A stretch of DNA of 6,258 nt from Candidatus Cloacimonadota bacterium (GTDB lineage: Bacteria; Cloacimonadota; Cloacimonadia; Cloacimonadales; TCS61), in assembly GCA_030592835.1 (NCBI GenBank), contig JAUVIJ010000122.1:1-6258 (forward strand). The letters are read 5' to 3'. The notes under the pieces were generated by a model. The model did not search any database. It was not told the origin of the DNA and saw only the letters and a list, made by a program, of their open reading frames with translations. This document shows positions 1-5,600 of this stretch, in pieces (positions within the stretch are counted from its first letter, which is position 1; each line of letters begins with the position of its first letter). The translations under genes were made by a program, and so were the position numbers.

Positions 1-5
1 ATCAT
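1..5 (-). CDS. Possible start of the next operon gene (only the first codon visible)
   Basis: An ATG at 5-3 on the minus strand is preceded, seven bases upstream, by a good Shine-Dalgarno core (AGGA, 16-13). That core merges with the TAG stop codon of the binding-protein gene before it. The layout matches the tight, coupled junctions elsewhere in this operon, so another co-transcribed gene probably begins here and runs off the left edge. Only one complete codon is inside the window, so nothing can be said about the product. It would be the natural place for an amine exporter or another transporter part, but that is a guess. Confidence 0.4.
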
Positions 6-11
6 GGCAAT

Positions 12-17
12 TTCCTA
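12..17 (-). promoter_or_regulatory. Ribosome-binding site fused to a stop codon
   Basis: Read on the minus strand this is TAGGAA: the TAG (17-15) ends the upstream binding-protein gene, and its last two bases are part of the AGGAA Shine-Dalgarno site for a possible ATG at 5-3. No terminator hairpin fits in the 14 bases left before the window edge. Terminating ribosomes would be well placed to reinitiate on a following gene. Confidence 0.4.
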
Positions 18-989
18 TTTTTCATTAACTTTCATCAATCCCTTCATCAGTATTTCTTCCGGAAATTTTATATTAAGCTTGTCTGCTACTTCGGTGTTCA
101 ACCGTAACGTTTTGCTGACGATCTTTTCGATGGGAATGTTCTCAACTTCCTCTCCTCCTATGATTCTAACAGCCAGACGACCACTTGCTTTACCCCAGTC
201 ATATCCCATTATTCCCAGTCCGGCACAGGCTCCCCTATCAACAAAAGAAGGCTCAGTTACAAATATCGGGATATCTTTCTCCTCTGCAGCCTTTACTACT
301 GATTCAAAAGCGGAATGGACAGTATTGTCAGCCGAAACAATGATAGCATCGATATCTTTTGAGATAAGAACCTGTGATGCTTGCAATACTTCGCTTGATG
401 AATTTACTGTTAATTCAATAAGTTCTATGGCATTATCATTGGTGGATTTACGTAATTCTTCAACACTGAATTGTGAGTTGGCTTCGGATGGATTCCAGGG
501 AATTCCAATTTTTTTAACCTCGGGAAGAATTTTTTTTATCATCAAAATAAAGTCATCCATCTCAATCGGATCAAATGCTCCTGTTACATTATCCGGTACA
601 TCCTTAATTCCAAGCTGGTTTGGATGAAATGCTACTGTGAAGACAACCGGAATGTCTTTAACAAAATTACAAGCAGCTATTAAACAGGGTGAACTGTTCG
701 TAACTATCATATCCACTTTATCCTGAACGAATTTTTCCAGGATCAGATTTATATTTGAGATATCTCCCTGGGCATTCCTGTAATCGATGTTTATATTTTT
801 TCCTTCTATGTAACCTGCTTCTTTCAGAGCATCGATAACACCTTCAGTAGCTTCATCGAGAAGTACATCAGGAACGATCTGAACTATGCCGATAGTAATT
901 ACATTTTTATTAATCTGTTTTGAGCATGCAAAAAATATTAAAAGTATGAAAATAGTAAAAAAACAACATAGCTTATTTAGCTTTTTCAT
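15..989 (-). CDS. ABC transporter substrate-binding lipoprotein, TrpX-like (ABC_sub_bind family), second and divergent copy
   Basis: Predicted surface lipoprotein (324 residues) that captures a small ligand, probably an aromatic amino acid, for the ABC importer in this operon. The N-terminus has a basic start (MKKLNK), a hydrophobic stretch and a loose lipobox ending FFAC, with Cys22 as the likely lipidated residue. Family landmarks are GVIDALKEAGYIEGKN (50-65), NAQGD (72-76), TNSSPCL (97-103), WNPSEAN (165-171) and SADNTV (219-224), spread over the usual two-lobed periplasmic-binding fold. It is a clear paralogue of the preceding gene, but two sites expected to line the binding cleft differ: VAFHP (119-123) replaces the usual VTDP, and GIMGYDWG (259-266) replaces the usual G-x-x-YY-x-x-G. 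It may therefore bind a different ligand or have lost one contact. The start is the ATG at 989, only two bases after the previous stop, with GGAG five bases upstream. The family is clear; the ligand is inferred. Confidence 0.9.
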   Translation of the reverse strand: MKKLNKLCCFFTIFILLIFFACSKQINKNVITIGIVQIVPDVLLDEATEGVIDALKEAGYIEGKNINIDYRNAQGDISNINLILEKFVQDKVDMIVTNSSPCLIAACNFVKDIPVVFTVAFHPNQLGIKDVPDNVTGAFDPIEMDDFILMIKKILPEVKKIGIPWNPSEANSQFSVEELRKSTNDNAIELIELTVNSSSEVLQASQVLISKDIDAIIVSADNTVHSAFESVVKAAEEKDIPIFVTEPSFVDRGACAGLGIMGYDWGKASGRLAVRIIGGEEVENIPIEKIVSKTLRLNTEVADKLNIKFPEEILMKGLMKVNEK

Positions 990-991
990 AA

Positions 992-1963
992 TTACTCCAA
1001 TACCCGATCAGCTTTCTGTCTTATTTCATCCGTAAATGTTATTCCCAGTTCCGTAGCAACTTTTTCATTTAACCCTAATTTCTGAGGTACAAGTTTCTGG
1101 ATCGGCATATCACTGGTTTTTTCTCCAGCGATAACCCTCAACGCCATTTTTCCCGTTTCCAGACCAACAGTGTAATAATCTGCTCCCAGACTCAGCAGAG
1201 CACCTTCTTCAATATCAGATGGAGTGTTAGTTATGACTGGTATCCGTCCCTCATTTGCAGCCAATATTACTGCATACACAGCAGCAGATACAGTATTATC
1301 ACCTGATACAAAAATAAGATCGACTTTCCTTTCCACCAGGCTTTGAGCTGCTGTTAATACTTCGCTGGAATTTGTTACCGTCACTTCTGTCAGTATCAGA
1401 TCCAATTCTCCTGTTACTTTTCTCATCAATTCCGTACAGGCTTCGGAACAAGCTTCAGCACTATTCCAAATCACTCCGATATTATCGATCTCAGGCATGA
1501 TCTCATTGATCAGGTAAATTGTTTCCTCGACAGGCTGAAAAGTACCAATACCCGTTAAATTGGGTTGATGTTCTTCCGGACTCTCGGCTATACCCATACG
1601 GAATGGATCGGTTACCGTACCAAAAACATGAGGAATGGTTTTATTTTCCATCGCTGTTACCTGGAGACAGGGTGTTGTAGAAGTTATGATAAGATCGACT
1701 TTATCATTCACCAGCTTTTGGGCTATAGACTGAGCAGTAGAAAAATCACCCTGAGCATTTTCGAACTGGAGACGGCAATTTTCCCCATCTATGTAACCGG
1801 CTTCTTTTAAAGCATCGACTACCCCATCGACAGCCACGCTGTACGGACTAGTTGAAAATTGAAAGATCGCGATCGTGTAAAGATCTTTTCTCGGTTTGCT
1901 GCCACAACTGAATATTAAGACTACTGAGGTTAAAACAATAAAAATTTTAAACAAACTTTTCAT
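992..1963 (-). CDS. ABC transporter substrate-binding lipoprotein, TrpX-like (ABC_sub_bind family), first and more canonical copy
   Basis: Predicted lipoprotein (323 residues) that delivers ligand to the permease/ATPase pair in this operon. Residues 1-20 form a signal peptide with Lys2 and Lys6, a hydrophobic core and a loose lipobox (LIFSC, Cys20 lipidated). The motifs expected of the family are present: DGVVDALKEAGYIDGEN (46-62), NAQGD (69-73), TSTTPCL (94-100), VTDP (117-120), WNSAEA (166-171), SGDNTVSAA (220-228) and LGADYYTVG (259-267), followed by the usual TGKMALRVIAGE segment. Known family members bind aromatic amino acids: a pneumococcal TrpX-like protein binds Trp/Phe, and Clostridioides difficile CD0873 binds tyrosine. 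A tyrosine-type ligand fits the decarboxylase just upstream but is inferred from context. The ATG at 1963 has AAGGAA (1977-1972) eight bases upstream, within the 26-base gap after the decarboxylase. Its cleft motifs are intact, unlike those of the next copy. Confidence 0.92.
   Translation of the reverse strand: MKSLFKIFIVLTSVVLIFSCGSKPRKDLYTIAIFQFSTSPYSVAVDGVVDALKEAGYIDGENCRLQFENAQGDFSTAQSIAQKLVNDKVDLIITSTTPCLQVTAMENKTIPHVFGTVTDPFRMGIAESPEEHQPNLTGIGTFQPVEETIYLINEIMPEIDNIGVIWNSAEACSEACTELMRKVTGELDLILTEVTVTNSSEVLTAAQSLVERKVDLIFVSGDNTVSAAVYAVILAANEGRIPVITNTPSDIEEGALLSLGADYYTVGLETGKMALRVIAGEKTSDMPIQKLVPQKLGLNEKVATELGITFTDEIRQKADRVLE
995..998 (-). promoter_or_regulatory. Ribosome-binding site for the second binding protein, inside the previous gene
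   Basis: GGAG on the minus strand, five bases from the ATG at 989. It overlaps the final Leu-Glu codons of the preceding binding-protein gene, whose TAA lies between this site and the ATG. This supports translational coupling of the two paralogues and fixes the ATG at 989 as the start. Confidence 0.7.
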
Positions 1964-1989
1964 TTTTTCAATTCCTTTTTGTATATTTT

Positions 1990-3840
1990 CTAACTAATAA
2001 TTTTTGTGATCTTCTCTTTCATAGTCTTCAGAAAATTATTCATGAATCCGTCCGGTGAGGAATCATTGACCAGGAAGGGTGTTATAATGGATGAACGCAT
2101 TACATAAACACTTTTCACCTTCTCCCATTCTTCCCATGGAATACCAAAATCCATCACAAATTTTCCGGGGGTATTACCATATTCTTCCTCGCTCAATGCA
2201 GTTTTTGAGGTTATGAAATCATTCAGATAGACAGGACCTGATTTATAGGAACACAATTCATAGATCTTCTGGTTCAATTCATTCATCGCCGTTAAATCTT
2301 TGTTACCTATTTCATTGAAAGCAAAGTCCACCATATTGAAATCAGGAAGGGTGAGAGGTTTGATCTGGAATTTTCTACCAGCAATTATGATCGATCCCGC
2401 TTTCAAGATTGTTCTATAAAATCTTTGAGCCCCGGTGATCCCACAACCTATGATCCTGCCGTAACCTGTAAAGTTAAGCGGGATTATCTTATGAGCACAC
2501 CAGGTTGCAGCTACTGTAGCACCAGCTTTTGATCCTTCCATAATGTAACTCCCTAAAAGCAGGGGATTGTTCTCGGATTTATCGAAAACATAGGCTGCAA
2601 AATAGGAAATAAGATCCAGAATACGTTTGTCTTTCATGACAATTGCTCCGGTAGCATAAGGCACATAACCCATTTTATGAGGATCTATGGTAATGGAATC
2701 CGCTTCTCCCATAAACTTGAAAGCTTTATGGACCTCGGGTGAAGGCCAGTCCGTATCCTCAGCTATTATCCTTTGTTCTTTCAATGTAGATATTAGATCA
2801 TCATATTCTAGAAACTTGTTGTTTTCATCGAGGACCATCGCTCTGGCATAACCTCCATAGGCAGCATCTATATGCAGATAAAAGGAAATCCCTTTTTCTT
2901 CAAATTCACGACGTATCCTAACTATTTCATGGATTTCATCAATTGCTCCTTCCTCAGTAGACCCAACGACACCCACTACTGCGAGGATAGGAATTTTTTG
3001 CACAGTCAATTTCTCGATCGTGTTCTTTAGATCTTCGATATCCATGCGGTAATTATCTTTAACTTTAATATTGATCAGATTTTCGGTTCCAATACCTAGA
3101 ATATCCATGGCTTTTACCCAGGAATAATGTTTGGATTGGGGAACCAGAAGTTTACCGGGATTTTTGTCCAGTACACCTGTTCCTCTCGCTGACAATCTTA
3201 GTATATCTTCAAACTTACCTGCAACTTTCACCTCATCCAAAAGATCAAGAACCCTTACAGAGGTAAGATTGGATAGCTGCCAGTCAGAAATCTCTCCTAC
3301 CAGTTCGGGAAGAACTTTTTTAATAGCATGAGGAATGGATTTTAAATTCCTCGCTACCCATAAACCTTCATAATTAGCTATCGTTCCTCCGGATGTAATA
3401 TGTCCCCATGATCGCTTCGGATCATATCCTAACAAACCTGCCAATTGTTTCCCAAGTTCAATTTCCAACTCTGTTGTTACGGGTGATCCTTCGTAAGCAC
3501 AGTTGTTAGGATTGTAAAGAAGAGTCAGCATATATCCCAGATTGGCTGCCATGAGCGTATCGGTATTCATATGCCCGAGATATCGGGGTGAGAACCAGGG
3601 CATGGAACAGGTCTGCAGTTTTCCTGCCAAGTCCACCAGAGTATGTCTTGTTTTTAAGAGGGTAGATTTATAATCTTCTCTATCTTTGTCACTGTCTGTT
3701 ATAATTGGTTTGTCCTGGGGATGAAAATCCTTACGCCAATCAATGAAATCGTTCATCATGAAATTCAGCATCTCCTTGAAAAAATCCTGATTTTCCGATT
3801 TAGGTCCCAGAAAAAGAGCGTTTACATTGAGTTTATCCAT
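1990..3840 (-). CDS. tdc: Tyrosine decarboxylase, Enterococcus/Lactobacillus type (PLP-dependent, group II)
   Basis: Cytoplasmic PLP enzyme expected to convert L-tyrosine to tyramine plus CO2. From memory, it matches the enterococcal enzyme along nearly its full length of about 620 residues, starting with the N-terminal NALFLG segment; this is much longer than ordinary group II decarboxylases. Numbering from the ATG at 3840 (616 residues): TSGGTIAN (149-156) in the PLP phosphate region, VPQSKHYSW with His238 likely stacking on PLP, VGVVGSTEEGA (289-299), HIDAAYGG (323-330) with Asp325 facing the pyridine nitrogen, DPHKMGYVPY with Lys389 as the Schiff-base lysine and Tyr395 matching the mobile catalytic Tyr, and EGSKAGAT (435-442). 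The C-terminal motif MRSSIITPF is also kept. An upstream in-frame TTG at 3846 is rejected because AGGGA directly abuts it, whereas it lies six bases from the ATG. Near the substrate pocket PRYLGHM replaces the enterococcal GRYWGHM, so DOPA or phenylalanine remain possible substrates. The gene lies between the ATPase and binding-protein genes, which suggests its substrate arrives through that importer. Confidence 0.9.
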   Translation of the reverse strand: MDKLNVNALFLGPKSENQDFFKEMLNFMMNDFIDWRKDFHPQDKPIITDSDKDREDYKSTLLKTRHTLVDLAGKLQTCSMPWFSPRYLGHMNTDTLMAANLGYMLTLLYNPNNCAYEGSPVTTELEIELGKQLAGLLGYDPKRSWGHITSGGTIANYEGLWVARNLKSIPHAIKKVLPELVGEISDWQLSNLTSVRVLDLLDEVKVAGKFEDILRLSARGTGVLDKNPGKLLVPQSKHYSWVKAMDILGIGTENLINIKVKDNYRMDIEDLKNTIEKLTVQKIPILAVVGVVGSTEEGAIDEIHEIVRIRREFEEKGISFYLHIDAAYGGYARAMVLDENNKFLEYDDLISTLKEQRIIAEDTDWPSPEVHKAFKFMGEADSITIDPHKMGYVPYATGAIVMKDKRILDLISYFAAYVFDKSENNPLLLGSYIMEGSKAGATVAATWCAHKIIPLNFTGYGRIIGCGITGAQRFYRTILKAGSIIIAGRKFQIKPLTLPDFNMVDFAFNEIGNKDLTAMNELNQKIYELCSYKSGPVYLNDFITSKTALSEEEYGNTPGKFVMDFGIPWEEWEKVKSVYVMRSSIITPFLVNDSSPDGFMNNFLKTMKEKITKIIS

Positions 3841-3846
3841 ATACAA

Positions 3847-3851
3847 TCCCT
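3847..3851 (-). promoter_or_regulatory. Ribosome-binding site that sets the decarboxylase start
   Basis: AGGGA on the minus strand lies six bases before the ATG at 3840. The in-frame TTG at 3846-3844 directly follows it with no spacer, which is too close for initiation. The site therefore favours the ATG and a 616-residue protein. It sits in the 27-base gap after the ATPase stop codon. Confidence 0.7.
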
Positions 3852-3867
3852 GGTATTAATTCAACTA

Positions 3868-4680
3868 TTAATAGTATCCTTCTTGCAGCATGCTGATCAA
3901 TTCATCGTCGAGAAGTTCCTCTTTTCTCAATTCAGAAAACCTGTTCAAGAGATCTCTGACCTTTGTTCTTTTCCTTTCATCTCCCTTGATATCTCCGATT
4001 ATTTTTCCTTTATGCATCATTAATATCCTTGTACCAAGATCAAGAGCTTGAGACATAGAATGAGTTACCATAACTGTTGTCAGTTGAGATTCATCTACCA
4101 GTCGACGTGTAAGTTTCACTATCTGTTCGGCAGCTTTCGGATCGAGGGCGGCTGTGTGTTCATCGAGAAGAAGGATCCTGGGTTTCCTTAATGTAGCCAT
4201 TAAAAGAGTAAGAGCCTGTCTCTGCCCCCCGGAAAGAAGCCCTACAGTTGCATCCAATCTGTTTTCCAGACCCATTTCAAGACTTTTCAGAGTTTCCTGA
4301 TAACGTTGTCTATTTTTGGCTGAAAGACCACCACTCAAACCCCGTTTTAAGCCCCTGAGTTCAGCGATTCTGATATTTTCCATTATTGAAAGATCCGGTG
4401 ATGTTCCGGTAAATGGATTCTGAAAAACACGTCCAATAATCGATGCTCTTTTATATTCCCAGCTCCTTGTAACATCCTTATCATCCAGAAGGATCGAACC
4501 GGAATCACAGAGGAATTTACCGGCAATTGCATTAAGGAAGGTAGATTTACCGGATCCGTTCGTACCGATAACTGTTACGAATTCACCTTCTTCTATCTGC
4601 ACATTGATCCTGTTCAGAGCTATTACCCGATCTACTCCTTTATGTTCAAAAGTTTTATAAACATCGATGAATTCTATCAT
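3868..4680 (-). CDS. ABC importer ATP-binding protein (TrpZ-like)
   Basis: ATPase subunit (270 residues) that binds the cytoplasmic face of the permease encoded just upstream and powers import. All nucleotide-binding motifs are intact: Walker A GTNGSGKST (39-47), Q-loop Gln87 in RVFQNP, signature LSGGQRQ (149-155), Walker B RILLLDEH (168-175) with catalytic Glu174, D-loop ALDP (178-181) and switch His207. The pattern RVFQNPFTGTSPDLSIMEN and the phrase LLLDEHTAALDPKAA are typical of ATPases paired with TrpX/TrpY-type transporters. A short C-terminal tail after the core, rich in Lys, Arg and Glu, carries no obvious regulatory domain. The ATG at 4680 is seven bases after the permease stop. The preceding AAGGAA overlaps the last permease codons, so synthesis of the two subunits is probably coupled. 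As only one ATPase gene is seen, it probably works as a homodimer. Confidence 0.93.
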   Translation of the reverse strand: MIEFIDVYKTFEHKGVDRVIALNRINVQIEEGEFVTVIGTNGSGKSTFLNAIAGKFLCDSGSILLDDKDVTRSWEYKRASIIGRVFQNPFTGTSPDLSIMENIRIAELRGLKRGLSGGLSAKNRQRYQETLKSLEMGLENRLDATVGLLSGGQRQALTLLMATLRKPRILLLDEHTAALDPKAAEQIVKLTRRLVDESQLTTVMVTHSMSQALDLGTRILMMHKGKIIGDIKGDERKRTKVRDLLNRFSELRKEELLDDELISMLQEGYY

Positions 4681-4687
4681 GGTTATT

Positions 4688-5581
4688 TTATTCCTTATCT
4701 TTTACTCTAAAGAGATTCTTGATAATTTTTTTTAACATGGGAAAACAGAGAGCCAGCAAGACAAAAAGAGCTGTGATCAGTTTCAGATCTATGGGATTCA
4801 GACCTGCTTTCAGCGCCAGAGCAATTAGCAGGCGGAAGAGGATCGAACCCACAATCACCCCTGTAATGAGCCATTTGATCTTTTTACCCGGCGCAATCGT
4901 TTCCCCGATCACAACTGAGGCTATTCCCGCAACCAGCATACCGATTCCCATTCCGATATCAGCAAAACCCTGATACTGGGCAATAAGAGATCCTGAAAGG
5001 GCAGTAAGACCATTAGCAATAGCCAGACCGAGTATCTTTGTGTAATGGATATTAACTCCCTGAGCAGTGATCATCGCAGGATTATCCCCGGTGGCACGAA
5101 AAGCCAGACCCAGATCCGTTCTCAGAAACCAGACAATGATAAATCTGATTATTAAAACCAGCAGGAAAAAGAAAATCAGGTGAACAACATCCTGGGAAAA
5201 GGGGAAACTTTCAGATTGGAATAAAGTTAGTAGTGATCTTACCCTTAACAAGGGTAAATTTGATCTTCCCAGTATATGAAGATTGATCGAATAAAGTGCT
5301 GTCATCATCAGAATACCTGACAACAGGGGATCGATCTTAAGTTTCGTGTGTAACAATCCTGTAATAATCCCGGCAATGCACCCTGCAGTAATTGCAATTA
5401 ACATTACTAACAGCGGATGGACACCATTAACCAGCAGGATTCCCGTGACTGCAGCACCGGTTACCAGACTGCCATCAACTGTCATATCCGGGAATTTGAG
5501 AACTTTAAAACTGAGATAAACACCGAGAGCCAGGAAAGAATATATTAGACCCTGTGAAATTGCTCCGAACCATAAAGTCAT
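4688..5581 (-). CDS. ABC importer permease, LivH/TrpY-like (BPD_transp_2 family)
   Basis: Inner-membrane subunit (297 residues) forming the translocation path of the importer. It is strongly hydrophobic with about eight likely membrane helices, roughly at 8-27, 36-52, 55-77, 84-104, 132-153, 182-201, 210-228 and 236-284 (the last range probably holding two). Family hallmarks are the early SFKVLKFPDMTVDGS (24-38) and the cytoplasmic loop LRTDLGLAFRATGDNPAM (153-170), the likely coupling element that contacts the ATPase. SGSLIAQYQGFADIGMGIGM (196-215) is also characteristic of TrpY-like permeases. It has the usual family length, and a single copy implies a homodimer. The ATG at 5581 is preceded by TGAGGT (5590-5585) in the 19-base gap after the upstream gene. 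No specificity can be read from the permease itself; the aromatic amino acid assignment comes from the binding proteins and the decarboxylase. Confidence 0.92.
   Translation of the reverse strand: MTLWFGAISQGLIYSFLALGVYLSFKVLKFPDMTVDGSLVTGAAVTGILLVNGVHPLLVMLIAITAGCIAGIITGLLHTKLKIDPLLSGILMMTALYSINLHILGRSNLPLLRVRSLLTLFQSESFPFSQDVVHLIFFFLLVLIIRFIIVWFLRTDLGLAFRATGDNPAMITAQGVNIHYTKILGLAIANGLTALSGSLIAQYQGFADIGMGIGMLVAGIASVVIGETIAPGKKIKWLITGVIVGSILFRLLIALALKAGLNPIDLKLITALFVLLALCFPMLKKIIKNLFRVKDKE
4691..4696 (-). promoter_or_regulatory. Ribosome-binding site for the ATPase, inside the permease gene
   Basis: AAGGAA on the minus strand, ten bases from the ATG at 4680. It forms the final Lys-Glu codons of the permease gene, so ribosomes finishing the permease uncover or reuse this site. 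Confidence 0.6.
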
Positions 5582-5584
5582 ATT

Positions 5585-5590
5585 ACCTCA
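5585..5590 (-). promoter_or_regulatory. Ribosome-binding site for the permease
   Basis: TGAGGT on the minus strand, three bases from the ATG at 5581. The spacing is slightly short, but it is the only purine-rich site in the 19-base gap after the upstream gene. It supports the ATG as start, in keeping with the typical short N-terminus of TrpY-like permeases. Confidence 0.55.
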
Positions 5591-5600
5591 TATATCAGAA

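Noticed and set aside
4..627. A 207-codon open frame on the plus strand
   Set aside because: It is antisense to the second binding-protein gene, which has a signal peptide and clear family motifs. The plus-strand translation is Ser/Ile/Phe-rich with no recognisable domain.
1565..1810. Short plus-strand open frame
   Set aside because: It is a shadow of the first binding-protein gene on the opposite strand, with no ribosome-binding site or family resemblance. The similar plus-strand frames at 3131-3331, 3721-4023, 4719-4973 and 5866-6141 are rejected for the same reason.
1964..1989. Possible internal promoter or terminator in the gap after the decarboxylase
   Set aside because: The 26 bases are AT-rich and hold a ribosome-binding site, but no -35/-10 pair with proper spacing and no hairpin can be fitted.
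4321..4341. A second LSGG-like motif in the ATPase (LSGGLS, residues 115-120)
   Set aside because: It lies before the true signature LSGGQRQ (149-155) and lacks the Gln. It is a chance resemblance, not a second nucleotide-binding domain.
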